The translations under genes were made by a program, and so were the position numbers. Below the pieces are notes generated by a model. That model did no database searches. It worked only from the letters and a program-made list of their open reading frames with translations, and was not told the origin of the DNA. Shown in pieces: positions 1 through 8,723 of a stretch of 47,825 bases of DNA. Each line of letters starts with the position of its first letter. Position 1 is the first letter of the stretch. The DNA lies in the NCBI GenBank assembly GCA_964246705.1, contig CAXTRQ010000025.1:1-47825 (forward strand). The letters are read 5' to 3'. Source of the DNA: DASZCR01 sp964246705. Lineage in GTDB: Bacteria; Acidobacteriota; Blastocatellia; Pyrinomonadales; Pyrinomonadaceae.

Positions 1-1
1 C

Positions 2-601
2 GAGGGGCTGAACGTCAGCGGGATCGACTGGGCGCCCGACGGCACGCAGATCGCTTTCGAGGGTTACACGCTCACCGCCCCGAACAATCAAGTTTATGTG
101 ATGGATGCCGACGGCACTGACATCGTCAACATCTCGAACAACCTCGAAGGCAGTTACCGCGTGCGTTGGATTCCGGGGACTTCGAGACTCTCCTTCATCA
201 AGCTTGATAGCAACAATAACCGGGCGCTCTACGCGGTCAATGCTGACGGCACGGGACTCGCCAGATTAAGCCCCGACCCGACGAACGAGGACGACTACGA
301 ATATTCTTGGTCGCCCGACGGCACACAAGTCATCCTCAGCGTTTACAACTTCGATACTATGCGCTACGCGATCTGTTTGATGGACGCTGATGGCAGCAAC
401 CGGACACAAATCGTAGACTACCAGAACTTCCCACATAACCCCCGCTGGTCGCCCGATGGAACTGTGTTGACGTTCGACGGCTACTCGAAAGATTACGGTC
501 AGTCGGACATCTACCGCGTGAACCCGGACGGGAGCGGTCTCTTCAATTTCACCTCCAGCCCTGAGTTGGAGGATGAACACGAGTGGCAACCGGCAAACTA
601 A
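2..601 (+). CDS. PD40/TolB-like beta-propeller protein, C-terminal part (5' end missing)
   Basis: The frame is open from base 2 to the TAA at 599-601, giving 199 residues with no start, so the gene begins before the window. It contains four PD40-type propeller blades, each seen as a W-x-P-D-G-T motif followed by a hydrophobic strand and a V/M-N/D-x-D-G-T/S turn. The first motif is WAPDGTQ near residue 10 and the last is WSPDG near residue 148. Such blades occur in TolB and in many secreted or periplasmic proteins of Acidobacteriota; the ligand cannot be told. No anchor or sorting signal is seen at the C-terminus (ending EWQPAN). The protein at 46836-47810 has the same repeats and strand and breaks off mid-blade, so the two may be halves of one gene across a circular junction. 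Confidence 0.85.
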   Translation, partial: EGLNVSGIDWAPDGTQIAFEGYTLTAPNNQVYVMDADGTDIVNISNNLEGSYRVRWIPGTSRLSFIKLDSNNNRALYAVNADGTGLARLSPDPTNEDDYEYSWSPDGTQVILSVYNFDTMRYAICLMDADGSNRTQIVDYQNFPHNPRWSPDGTVLTFDGYSKDYGQSDIYRVNPDGSGLFNFTSSPELEDEHEWQPAN

Positions 602-611
602 GATGGAATTT

Positions 612-1313
612 TCAAGCGCCGGGATCGAAGCGATAGCCAATCCAAGGTTCGGTGAGGATGTAACGCGGGGTGGCGGGCTGCGGCTCGATCTTCTTTCGTA
701 ACTGCCCGACGAAGACGCGGAGGTATTCTGTCTGTTCCACCGACTCGCCGCCCCAGATGGCGGCGAGCAGCGTGCGGTGTGTGAGCACCTTGCCGGGATG
801 GCTGACGAGATAAATCATCAGGTCGTATTCCTTCGGCGTGAGATGCACCTCTGTACTTTTCACGGCGACGCTACGATTTTCAAGATCAATACGGAAGTCT
901 CCGACTTCAAGCACTGGTGAGACGACGTCATTCGATTGCGCCGCTTGCGCTCGTCTGAGTGCCGCGCGGATGCGCGCCAGCAATTCGTCCATCCCGAAAG
1001 GCTTGGTCAGGTAGTCGTCCGCACCGGCATCGAGCGCCTGAACTTTTGTTCTCTCCTCGCCTCTCACGGAAAGAACGATGATGGGTAGTTGAGAAATCGC
1101 ACGCAAGTTGCGACAGAGTTGTAACCCGTCCGTATTCGGCATCGAGAGGTCTGTCACGACCAAGTCCGGAGGCCAGTCGCCGAACGTCTGAAGTGCAGCC
1201 AATCCGTCGGAAGCTACGCGCACGTCATAGCCGTGCGTTGTCAGGCTGCGGCGCAGCACGCGCGTAATTTGCGGCTCGTCATCTACGATCAGTATGCGTT
1301 GGTTGTCGCTCAT
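612..1313 (-). CDS. KdpE-like response regulator (OmpR/PhoB family)
   Basis: This 233-residue protein has an N-terminal receiver domain (about 1-120) with acidic residues D11/D12, phospho-acceptor D55 (VVTDLSMP), S82 and K104. A C-terminal winged-helix DNA-binding domain (about 135-230) contains LTPKEYDLM and ends with the KdpE-like TEPWIGYRF. It should bind DNA after phosphorylation by the kinase encoded just upstream, whose 3' end overlaps this start by 35 bp, implying translational coupling. KdpE classically controls kdpFABC, but no kdpFABC is present here. The KimA-type transporter at the head of the same operon suggests potassium uptake as the likely output. The ATG at 1313 was chosen because the receiver domain begins at once (MSDNQRILIVDDE). 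Confidence 0.93.
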   Translation of the reverse strand: MSDNQRILIVDDEPQITRVLRRSLTTHGYDVRVASDGLAALQTFGDWPPDLVVTDLSMPNTDGLQLCRNLRAISQLPIIVLSVRGEERTKVQALDAGADDYLTKPFGMDELLARIRAALRRAQAAQSNDVVSPVLEVGDFRIDLENRSVAVKSTEVHLTPKEYDLMIYLVSHPGKVLTHRTLLAAIWGGESVEQTEYLRVFVGQLRKKIEPQPATPRYILTEPWIGYRFDPGA

Positions 1314-2631
1314 CTTCGTTACTACTTTTTAATCCTTGGTTGAACGCGAGAACCTTTTCGCCGTCGTCGCCGACGGGCAACGTGACGACGACGCGACTCC
1401 CGCGATTGCCGGGGTTATCCTCAATCCTGATATGGCCGCCGTGCGCTTCCACAATCCCTTTGGCGATAGCCAGCCCCATTCCCGTCCCCGAAGGTTGATG
1501 CGTGCCTGAGTCGCCGTCCCGCAGCGCGCGAAAGAACTTGTCGAAGACACGCTCGCGCAACTCAAAGGGGATGCCCGGGCCTTCATCCTCCACACTCAAC
1601 TGAACCGTCTGCTCATCCGTGCTTTTTGCCCCGACGTTGATACACGTTCCGGCTGGCGAATATTTCGCGGCGTTGTCTACCAGCGTGTAGATGACCTCGG
1701 CGACAGACCTATCGTCCACGCGCACAGTCGGCACATTGTCATTAAGCCTGACCTGAACTTGGTGATTGCGTGTCAGGGGTGCAGCACGCTCCAGCGCCGT
1801 CGTGATGATCTCCTCGATTGACCCCCAATGCCTTCGCAGGTGCATCTCTCCGGCTTCGATGCGCGCCAGTTCCACAAGCCCTTCGATAAAGCGGTTGAGC
1901 CGGTCGGTCTCTTCATCTATGACTTCGAGCATCTCCCGCCGCCCCTCCGCGTCGAGCGTGCCCGTCTCTTCGTCTTCACTCCTCGAACGCGGCTGCTCGT
2001 CAAGCAGCGTCGTGACGGACGCCTTGATGGACGTGAGCGGCGTTCGCAGGTCATGCGTGACGGCATCGAGGAGAGCGGACTTCAAACGCTCGCTTTGTTC
2101 GAGTGCCTTCGCTTGACTCGCGCGCTCGAATGCTTCCTGAAGCTCCATGTAGAGCCTCTCGATTTCACCCCGCGCCGCATCTGCCTCTTCGGCGCGTCGC
2201 TTAGCACGCGACCAAAGATGTCCGGCGGTGACGGCGGTAATGAGAAAAGCAAACAACGCAATCCAGTTATCCGGGTCGTCAATAGAGAGCCTGCCGACCG
2301 GAGGCAGATAGAAGAAGTTGAAGCACACGACGCCCAAAAGCGAAGCCAACACGGCGGGGCGTGAACCCCACCCGGCGGCGACGAACAGCACGACGAGCAG
2401 TAAGCCGAGCGCCACGGTCGTCGAGTTGATGTGCTCGCCGAACAACTTGAGCGCGCTTGTCACGACGGCGATGCCGATCACCGCGACAAGGTAGCCCGTG
2501 CGTCTCTTCTCATAAATTTTCGTCCACACGCCGTTTATTGTATGTCGGAAGCAACCTACTTGACAGACCTTAGGTTGAAAGAAGGTGAGGTGAGAAAAAC
2601 AATCGTTCAAAGCTGGCTCATCCGGCTTCAC
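1279..2631 (-). CDS. KdpD-like sensor histidine kinase, short form without N-terminal KdpD/Usp domains
   Basis: The protein has 450 residues. Residues about 45-140 form a cluster of membrane helices like the KdpD membrane domain (DUF4118), including FNFFYLPPVG. A coiled linker (about 140-180) leads to a HisKA domain with H193 (VTHDLRTPLTS) and a HATPase domain with an N box (LVDNAAKY), G1 (DEGPGIP) and G2 (GTGMGLAIAKG). Full KdpD is about 900 residues and begins with a cytoplasmic KdpD domain and a Usp domain; both are absent here. The start is uncertain. The GTG at 2631 has an AGGAA site eight bases upstream and lies 25 bp after the transporter stop, but its first 35 residues look unlike the family. 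A GTG at 2529 would remove them but lacks a ribosome site. Confidence 0.9.
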   Translation of the reverse strand: MKPDEPALNDCFSHLTFFQPKVCQVGCFRHTINGVWTKIYEKRRTGYLVAVIGIAVVTSALKLFGEHINSTTVALGLLLVVLFVAAGWGSRPAVLASLLGVVCFNFFYLPPVGRLSIDDPDNWIALFAFLITAVTAGHLWSRAKRRAEEADAARGEIERLYMELQEAFERASQAKALEQSERLKSALLDAVTHDLRTPLTSIKASVTTLLDEQPRSRSEDEETGTLDAEGRREMLEVIDEETDRLNRFIEGLVELARIEAGEMHLRRHWGSIEEIITTALERAAPLTRNHQVQVRLNDNVPTVRVDDRSVAEVIYTLVDNAAKYSPAGTCINVGAKSTDEQTVQLSVEDEGPGIPFELRERVFDKFFRALRDGDSGTHQPSGTGMGLAIAKGIVEAHGGHIRIEDNPGNRGSRVVVTLPVGDDGEKVLAFNQGLKSSNEDERQPTHTDRR

Positions 2632-2656
2632 CCGCTTTCCTGTTCGCTTGCGTTCT

Positions 2657-4684
2657 TTAGTGTTCGAGGTGGTAAGGAACGCTGACTACGACGACGCTCT
2701 TTTTGAAGAGCAGAGAGCCTTTCAAGAGCAGTGAGCTTTGATTGTGCAAAAGCTGTTGCCACCAACGGGCGGGGATAAATTCCGGCAATACGACCGTCAC
2801 GAAGTTATCGTCGCCCTTCCGCCTCAAGCGTTCGATATAGCGCAGGAGCGGTCGCGTCAGTTCACGATAAGGCGACGGGAGCACCACCAACTCTACGCCC
2901 GAACCCCACTGCTCCCATTTTTGGCGCAGCTTGGCGGTCGCCTCTTCGTCGAAGTCCACATAGATGGCCTTGACGCCGACGGGCGAGATTGATTTGGCGT
3001 ATTGCAGCGCGTTGATGACGCCCCTGTGGATGCCGGAGATCGGCACGATGACTGTGTTCTTGATGGTATGAAGTTGCCCCAAGCCTTCCGTCGAGAGTTG
3101 CTTTGCCACGCCGACGTAATGCTTGTGAATCGAGCGAAACATCAACACGAGGAGCGGAATAATGACGACGACAATCCAAGCGCCGTGCAGAAACTTGGTG
3201 ATGATGAAGACGCACAGCACAACGAACGTGGCGGCTGCGCCGAGTCCGTTGATGAGCATGGATTTCTTCCAGTGCGTCGAATCTGTTACTTCGTCATTCA
3301 CAAAAGAGGGAGCGCGTGTTTCCGCCGCCGCCAACTGTGCGTCCGGCAGAGCTTGCCCGGCATCAGCGCCTTGAGTGAAAAGAGATGCCGCTTTCGGCTC
3401 ATCGCGCGCTGCCCTGTTCTTCGCACGCACCCCGGCGCGCGCTCTGAGCCAGTGGCGCACCATGCCGGTCTGCGAGAGCGTGAATGAGAGGAAGACGCCG
3501 ACCGCATAGAGCGGAATCAGACGGCTCGTGTCGCCGCCGAAAGCCGCGACGAGAATGCCGGAGAAGATGGCGAGGATGATGACGCCATTGGAAAAGACTA
3601 ACTTATCGCCGCGCGTGGCGAACTGGCGCGGCAAGAAACGGTCGCGCGCTAAGAGCGAAGCGAGACGCGGGAAGTCCGCGAACGAAGTGTTGGCGGCGAG
3701 CACGAGAATCAAGGCCGTCGTAATCTGCACGACGTAGTAAAACCAACCGAACGCGCCCGTAAAGATAATGCGCCCGAACTGCGAGATAACCGTCTCGTTG
3801 GCGTGCGGGTGGACGCCGTAGAGATACGCTATCAAGCTCGTGCCGAGAAACATCGTCGTCAAAAGCGCCGCCATGACCACCAGCGTGGTTGATGCGTTTC
3901 GCGCTTCGGGCTGTTTGAAGGCGGGGACGCCGTTCGAGATAGCTTCAATGCCCGTCAACGCGGCGCACCCGTTCGAGAACGCGCCTAAAATCAGGAACAG
4001 TGTGACGGGTTGGAATTTATAACCTTCTGCGACTTTCAATTCCTCGGGGCCCGGGGAGGGCGCTGCGCCTCCGTACATGAAATAGTGAAAGAGACCGTAG
4101 CCGATCATAAACAGAAAGCAGATGACGAAAGCATAAGTCGGCGTGGCAAACAGCGCGCCCGATTCGCGCACGCCGCGCAGATTGGCGACGGCAATAAAAG
4201 CGATGAACACCAGACACAGCGCGACCCTGTGATCGTCGAGCCACGCGAAGCGCGTGCCCTGCACCATCGAAGTAATCGCCGCCACGCCCGCCGCAATCGA
4301 AACAGAAACCGTCAGCACATAGTCAACCAGTAGCGACGCGCCCGCGACCAGCCCCGGCGTCGTGCCCAGATTCTCTTTCGCCACGATGTACGCACCGCCG
4401 CCGGACGGGTAGGCGTGAATGGTCTGCCGGTAGCTTGACGCGACGATGACGAGCAGCACGCCGATGCCGATGGAAATCGGCACGACGTAGTGAAAAGCTG
4501 TGGCCTGACCGAAGGCGACGGCTGCCGCCAACACCAGCAGGATTTCCTCTGTCGCGTAAGCCGTCGAAGAAAGCGCGTCGGAAGAGAAAACCGCCAGCGC
4601 CGTCTTCTTCGAGAGGCGTTCGTGTGCGGCCTGATCCGTCCTGAGCGGATTACCGACGAGCAGTCGTTTGATTGACGTAGCCAT
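2657..4684 (-). CDS. kimA: KimA-type (APC superfamily) potassium transporter
   Basis: The protein is 675 residues from the ATG at 4684, chosen over an upstream TTG (4711) because GAAGGG precedes it closely. Its N-terminal part matches KimA/YdaO-type APC transporters: SSDALSSTAYATEE near residue 35, followed by about twelve membrane helices. A soluble C-terminal region (about 535-675) begins after the last helix and probably has a regulatory role. KimA proteins import potassium with protons, and in Firmicutes are shut off by c-di-AMP at RNA and protein level. Here the upstream leader holds a ydaO-type c-di-AMP riboswitch plus terminator, which strongly supports the assignment. A KdpD/KdpE-like pair follows on the same strand. 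The C-terminal insertion around residues 410-460, rich in Ala and charged residues, is variable in the family. Confidence 0.92.
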   Translation of the reverse strand: MATSIKRLLVGNPLRTDQAAHERLSKKTALAVFSSDALSSTAYATEEILLVLAAAVAFGQATAFHYVVPISIGIGVLLVIVASSYRQTIHAYPSGGGAYIVAKENLGTTPGLVAGASLLVDYVLTVSVSIAAGVAAITSMVQGTRFAWLDDHRVALCLVFIAFIAVANLRGVRESGALFATPTYAFVICFLFMIGYGLFHYFMYGGAAPSPGPEELKVAEGYKFQPVTLFLILGAFSNGCAALTGIEAISNGVPAFKQPEARNASTTLVVMAALLTTMFLGTSLIAYLYGVHPHANETVISQFGRIIFTGAFGWFYYVVQITTALILVLAANTSFADFPRLASLLARDRFLPRQFATRGDKLVFSNGVIILAIFSGILVAAFGGDTSRLIPLYAVGVFLSFTLSQTGMVRHWLRARAGVRAKNRAARDEPKAASLFTQGADAGQALPDAQLAAAETRAPSFVNDEVTDSTHWKKSMLINGLGAAATFVVLCVFIITKFLHGAWIVVVIIPLLVLMFRSIHKHYVGVAKQLSTEGLGQLHTIKNTVIVPISGIHRGVINALQYAKSISPVGVKAIYVDFDEEATAKLRQKWEQWGSGVELVVLPSPYRELTRPLLRYIERLRRKGDDNFVTVVLPEFIPARWWQQLLHNQSSLLLKGSLLFKKSVVVVSVPYHLEH

Positions 4685-4800
4685 AAACCCTTCGTCGTTC
4701 CCTACGAGCAATTGAAGTTGAACCCGGCCTCCGCGCGTAGAGGAAGTGCTTGCCTTTCGTGACGTTGACGTTTAAGCGACCGGAATAACCGTGCAACATG

Positions 4801-4841
4801 AAAAAGGGCGCGGAAGCGTCAAGCCTCCGTGCCCCTTTCAC
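4801..4841 (-). terminator. Intrinsic terminator, expression platform of the c-di-AMP riboswitch
   Basis: Read on the minus strand, AAAGGGGCACGGAGGC pairs with GCTTCCGCGCCCTTTTT around a short TTGAC loop, and the 3' arm ends in five Ts. It lies directly downstream of the riboswitch core and about 115 bases before the transporter start. This is the arrangement expected of a transcriptional OFF switch in which ligand binding favours termination. Confidence 0.85.
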
Positions 4842-4854
4842 AAACTGGTTCCGG

Positions 4855-5025
4855 CATCGCCCTTCCCCGAGCCTACGAGGTTAGCTGACGGGCGAGGGTA
4901 GGAAGTACCCTTCGTGAAGCTCTCAATATCTCCTCACGATAAGCCCCGCATCCCGGAGCGGCCTCCGAGACGTTGGTTCCCCCGTGTTGCTCCTCGATAG
5001 CCTGTTAACTCCAGAGCAACTTCGG
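4855..5025 (-). promoter_or_regulatory. c-di-AMP riboswitch (ydaO/yuaA leader)
   Basis: The minus-strand leader contains the hallmark blocks of the ydaO motif in order: a GTTGCTC/GAGCAAC stem, ACGGGGGAACCAACG, GGGGCTTATC, a GAAGGGTA/TACCCTC hairpin, and CCGTCAGCTAACCTCGTAGG, followed by a GGGGAAGG segment. The last long block is nearly invariant in this class. The aptamer lies in front of a KimA-type potassium transporter, the classical target gene. c-di-AMP is inferred as the ligand from the class. Boundaries are approximate because outer helix P1 was drawn by eye. Confidence 0.9.
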
Positions 5026-5194
5026 CAGACAAATTGTCAATAATGAAATCCTACGCTCGTGCGCGTAAGGACGGCATAAAAGGTTCATAAGGATTTCGTA
5101 AAGATGGTGAGAAGCGTATGGCTCGCGCACAGGTTGAGATGGCTCGATTTTATGTTCCCTCCGTAGCAGGTTTCGGAGGCGCGCGGCTACAAAT

Positions 5195-5252
5195 CTTCTT
5201 CTTTGCGTCTTGGCATGAAAAATTAGTTTCGCGCCAAGGCGCAAAGAAGAAG
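5195..5252. repeat. Dispersed hairpin repeat, copy 1
   Basis: The 20-base arms CTTCTTCTTTGCGTCTTGGC (5195-5214) and GCCAAGGCGCAAAGAAGAAG (5233-5252) are inverted with one mismatch around an 18-base loop. Related GACTTTGCGTCTTTGCG-type sequences occur near 9165, 17390 and 20270, all between genes. The copy sits upstream of the VWFA gene and may form a transcript hairpin. The rest of 5026-5353 shows nothing further that can be named. Confidence 0.7.
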
Positions 5253-5353
5253 AAAAAAAGATCGCCAAGAAGAAAGCTTTGGGTTTCCCTCTTTTATTTG
5301 CTAGTTGTTATAAAAAGGATTCTAATGCTCATTCTTCTGAGAAAGCGGATGCT

Positions 5354-6571
5354 ATGAGAAATACTGCCTTTGCTTTGCTTCTCTCTCTGCTCCTCGCAAT
5401 GGCGCAGGACGCTCCGGCTCAAACGCGCCCTCGCCGCGTTGAGCATCCGAGGCCAAACACTTCATCTTCGACTTCGACTTCGGCAGACGCCCAACTGCCT
5501 CCCGCTAAAAACATTGGCGAGGAGGTCGGAGAAGATGAAGTGGTGAGTGTTAATACAAACCTCGTGACTGTTCCGGTCAGCATCACAGACCGCGACGGGC
5601 GCTATATCGCCGATTTGCAAAAGGAAGATTTCCATATCTACGAAGATGGCGTCGAGCAGACGGTCGCCTATTTTGCCACCGTCGAAAAGCCTTTCACCGT
5701 TGTCTTGATGCTCGACACGAGCGCCTCGACATGGTCGAAGCTCGGTCAAATCAAGGATGCCGCAGAGACCTTCGTCGAGCAACTGCGCCCGGACGATCAA
5801 GTGATGGTCGCCACGTTTGCCAGCGGCTTCACGGTCAAATGCGAGCCGACGACCGACCGGCAAAAAATTCGCAAGGCCATCCAGAGCACGGGCAAAGGAC
5901 TCAGCACACATCTCTATGACGCGATGGAAAAGCTCATGGAGAAGCACCTCGACCGCATTCAAGGTCGCAAAGCAGTCGTGCTCTTTACCGATGGCGTGGA
6001 CGCCACCAGCCACCATGCAACCTACGAGAGCACCGCGCGTACCGCTGAAGAACTGGACGCGCTCATCTATCCGATTCGTTTCGACACCTATGACCCGTCC
6101 AGTGACAGAGGCGGCTCGCGCGTCCCGCAAACAAGCCCGCGCCTGCCTTCGATTCTACGCAGAATACCGCTGCCGACGATTGGCACAGGCGGCAGCGGCG
6201 GGAGCAGTAACGGGTCGAGTCGCGCGGATTATGATCGCGGCGAGCGTTACTTAAATGAACTCGCAGAGTTGACCGGCGGACGCCTCTATCAAGCGAGCAG
6301 AGACCTACGTTATTTGCGAGACGCTTTCAGCCACATCGCCGAAGAGTTGCGTCGCCAGTACAGTCTCGGCTACTACTCGAACCAACCGGCGCAGGCGGGT
6401 GAACGCCGTCGCATCAGAGTGCGCGTCAACAGATCAGACCTCGCCGTGCGCGCCCGCGATAGCTATATCTATAAAAGCTCGACAGTCGTAAGCGGAACGT
6501 CGCCCACCGCTGCGAATGAAAAAGAGTGGCAACCATCTTCGACGCCGCTGCCGAGGTTGAATATGGACTAA
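5354..6571 (+). CDS. Secreted VWFA-domain protein (acidobacterial VWFA-related family)
   Basis: The protein is 405 residues from the ATG at 5354, chosen because it gives a clean signal peptide (MRNTAFALLLSLLLAMAQDAPAQ); upstream in-frame codons give no such start. After a low-complexity Ser/Thr linker comes an N-terminal strand region (VPVSITDRDGRYIADLQKEDF), typical of the acidobacterial VWFA family. The VWFA fold follows with a complete MIDAS: D121-x-S123-x-S125 (LDTSAST), a Thr in GKGLSTHLYD, and an Asp in LFTDGVD. It probably binds a protein partner through a metal ion in the periplasm or at the surface. A Gly/Ser-rich loop (about 275-295) interrupts the domain, and the C-terminus contains YSLGYY, also a family trait. 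No operon partner is evident. Confidence 0.9.
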   Translation: MRNTAFALLLSLLLAMAQDAPAQTRPRRVEHPRPNTSSSTSTSADAQLPPAKNIGEEVGEDEVVSVNTNLVTVPVSITDRDGRYIADLQKEDFHIYEDGVEQTVAYFATVEKPFTVVLMLDTSASTWSKLGQIKDAAETFVEQLRPDDQVMVATFASGFTVKCEPTTDRQKIRKAIQSTGKGLSTHLYDAMEKLMEKHLDRIQGRKAVVLFTDGVDATSHHATYESTARTAEELDALIYPIRFDTYDPSSDRGGSRVPQTSPRLPSILRRIPLPTIGTGGSGGSSNGSSRADYDRGERYLNELAELTGGRLYQASRDLRYLRDAFSHIAEELRRQYSLGYYSNQPAQAGERRRIRVRVNRSDLAVRARDSYIYKSSTVVSGTSPTAANEKEWQPSSTPLPRLNMD

Positions 6572-7173
6572 GGGTCAAAACGAGCAGGGAAGCGGCAAAG
6601 CTCGCCAAATACACACACCACAGCACGCACAGAGCGAATGGCTTGTTCAACCCCTGCGCTTGCGTGATCACGAACCGCAATCGGCTGAAGCTGTCCGTCC
6701 GCAAGCATTTCTCTCAAGCTCGTTCTTGGCTTTTGAAGTTGGAGGCTATCAGCTTATCCGCAGCGTTAGACAGCCTGAGAGGCGCGCGGAATTGAAACCT
6801 TGCCCTTTCCCTTTTTCGCTATGGAGTGCGCGACCGCACGGAGGTGTTCCACCGAGTTTGATTTTCCTCCCGGCGGAGCGAGGGGCGGAACTTGAAAATG
6901 AAATCTGTGGAAAATCAGGAGGCGCGTCTTGAAAATAAACATTGGGTTCAGCGTGGCTTTCACACTTTTGTCGTTGCCAGTGCCTACTCCCCTCTGCCGG
7001 GAACTCTGCTGCCAGCAATCGCTAAAGACTCTATGAATGTCTTTGCCTAAAAAGTACGGCAGATGAAAGACAAGCATTATCTAAGCCGCCACGAATGCGA
7101 CTTACGTTATGTACACTCAGCCTTGATTACATCCAGCTTTGGGACAGGGACAGGATATGTGCGGGAACGCGCC
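6572..7173. other. Non-coding stretch, no feature recognised
   Basis: About 600 bases between the VWFA gene and the minus-strand small gene. Short open frames exist on both strands but lack ribosome sites and protein-like composition. No terminator with a T-run or known RNA motif was found. It may be decayed sequence. Confidence 0.5.
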
Positions 7174-7419
7174 TTATCCTTCGCAGAAATATCTGAAGCA
7201 AAAAACAATGCCTCGATTAAACTGATCCCCGCAGAATTGGGCGCTCCCACCATGTGCCAGACAGAACTCCTGGCGGCGGTCAACGGCTACCAAACAAGGG
7301 GTACATAAATCAGGTGGCGCACTGGCGGCTTTGACCGTCCGCGAGGTATAAGGCGTCGGAGAGACGAGCACCAGCACGAAGAAAACCAGCGCGATGGTCA
7401 GAGCGAATGACCTTCTCAT
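7174..7419 (-). CDS. Small Cys-rich secreted protein of unknown function
   Basis: This 81-residue protein starts with a signal peptide: MRRSFALTIA, then a hydrophobic stretch to about residue 20, with probable cleavage near residue 32. The mature part of about 50 residues has six cysteines (39, 42, 53, 63, 74, 79), enough for three disulfides. A ribosome site (GAAAGGAATCTAC before ATG) and a strong sigma-70-type promoter 44 bases further upstream support expression, so it is unlikely to be a chance frame. I do not recognise the family. The pattern of a short export signal plus six cysteines could fit a peptide toxin, an inhibitor or a small metal- or redox-binding protein; nothing decides between these. 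Confidence 0.7.
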   Translation of the reverse strand: MRRSFALTIALVFFVLVLVSPTPYTSRTVKAASAPPDLCTPCLVAVDRRQEFCLAHGGSAQFCGDQFNRGIVFCFRYFCEG

Positions 7420-7469
7420 GGTAGATTCCTTTCAGTTAGGACGTGGGCGAGGTCTCGAATAATGCACGG

Positions 7470-7498
7470 ATTCTACTCCGGTAGTTTTTGCTTGTCAA
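7470..7498 (-). promoter_or_regulatory. Sigma-70-type promoter of the small Cys-rich gene
   Basis: On the minus strand TTGACA (7498-7493) is followed after exactly 17 bases by TAGAAT (7475-7470). Transcription would start near 7463, giving a leader of about 44 bases before the ATG at 7419. This is the best consensus match seen in the window. Confidence 0.75.
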
Positions 7499-7793
7499 AA
7501 ACTATATAAGGTCACGCACGCAATGTAGCTGGCGGGGGTTATTGGGAAAAGATGTCGCGGCAGAAATGCGAGTTCGCACAGCCGTGGTTGAATCGGCAGT
7601 ATGCGCAAGGAGAACTAACCGTCTATGTTACTTATCTCGAACTCACGTTACTTTACTGCGTCAACTGCATTCCGTACGTGTCCACAACTGACAGCTTTGT
7701 GCATATCGCGCTTCTGATCAATGGAATTTCTCGGATGATAAATGTAATACTCTGCCATGAAATATCTCATCCGAGAGGAGTCGTTACCATTCA
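7499..7793. other. Intergenic stretch before the ParB-like gene
   Basis: No convincing gene is seen. An 81-codon frame at 7552-7797 lacks a ribosome site and a recognisable composition. Its end carries GAGGAG (7775-7780), which serves the TTG start at 7794. Confidence 0.45.
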
Positions 7794-8573
7794 TTGAAAG
7801 CTACTCGCCGTCGCACACGTAAAGCTGACCCGCTGGCTTCGCCCCAAGCAGTTCGCGCGCTCATCGAGCGTCTGCGCGATGCCCTGCCGGATATTATTCC
7901 AAAACATGATCGAGACTTGGTACGCATGCTTCGCGCGGCGCGTCACATTCAGCGGTATCCGGCGACGGACACCAAACGCGGGCGGCCAAGTCGCTGGAAA
8001 CGCGAAGACTTGCTGAAGGTCTCGGCGCGGCTCGGAGAGATACTTGACCACGCAACAGCATCGCATATCGCGCCCGCGAGTTTCATTGATCACTACATGC
8101 GCCTGCTCGACTTTCCCGCCGATATCATCGAAGCTTTGGTGACCGGAAATATTAATCTCTTCGAGGCCGAGCAACTCGCAAGAGTCAACGCCAAACGCAT
8201 GGATGCGACGCCCGCTCAGGCGAAGCGCTCACGCGTCGAGATACTCGCCACACATCTCCAAACAAAAGCTTCGGGAACTCGCCTCCGCCATCGTGTTGAC
8301 GAACTACTGAAGAGTTTGAATGTCGATGCTCAGCAGACGGGCGTAGCGATGCCGGACTCACTCGACTTGGAGGATTTCGACCCTTACGACCCGACACATC
8401 TTTTCTGGGAGCAGATCAAACAACTTGGCTTCGCTTTCCGAGACATTCGTCGTGAAGACTTACTAGACGAAGAGATTGAAGAACTATTACAGGCGAGCGA
8501 ACCGATCATGGCTGTCTTGAGTAAGATTCAACGGCGGAAACAACAAAAGAGCGCCACGAAAATTAAGCTCTAG
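7794..8573 (+). CDS. ParB/KorB-like helix-turn-helix DNA-binding protein (putative)
   Basis: The protein has 259 residues with a TTG start at 7794, 13 bases after GAGGAG. The segment about 95-130 (FIDHYMRLLDFPADIIEALVTGNINLFEAEQLA, given here only as a position) has the ParB central-domain pattern: a hydrophobic helix ending in LLDFP, then VxxAL-x-G-x-I and a final helix of the HTH. The N-terminal ParB nuclease/CTPase motifs are not visible, so this is not a full ParB. The N-terminal region is very basic (RRRTRKA, KRGRPSRWKRED); the C-terminal part is acidic, then Lys-rich. A role in partition, plasmid control or general transcription is possible. The ParA gene is 17 kb away, so a partnership is speculative. 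Confidence 0.6.
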   Translation: MKATRRRTRKADPLASPQAVRALIERLRDALPDIIPKHDRDLVRMLRAARHIQRYPATDTKRGRPSRWKREDLLKVSARLGEILDHATASHIAPASFIDHYMRLLDFPADIIEALVTGNINLFEAEQLARVNAKRMDATPAQAKRSRVEILATHLQTKASGTRLRHRVDELLKSLNVDAQQTGVAMPDSLDLEDFDPYDPTHLFWEQIKQLGFAFRDIRREDLLDEEIEELLQASEPIMAVLSKIQRRKQQKSATKIKL

Positions 8574-8723
8574 CCTGCGAATCGAACTGCTCGAATTGGT
8601 TGCGAGATGTTGGTAACGACATCTTGACGACAAGTAGTAACTTTTCTTTAGTTATGAGACTTTATTCGCAGAGTCCGATAATTCTTTTCTCTATCGTTGT
8701 TACGTCTCAGATGTTTAATTTCA

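Noticed and set aside
1279..2631. Full KdpD with a kdpFABC operon nearby
   Set aside because: The protein lacks the N-terminal KdpD and Usp domains, and no KdpA, KdpB or KdpC homologue is present in the window.
5462..6130. A 222-codon minus-strand frame over the VWFA gene
   Set aside because: It is antisense to the MIDAS-containing domain; no ribosome site or recognisable domain.
7794..8573. A chromosomal parAB locus formed by this gene and ParA
   Set aside because: The two genes are 17 kb apart, the ParB nuclease/CTPase motifs are not visible and no canonical parS was found.
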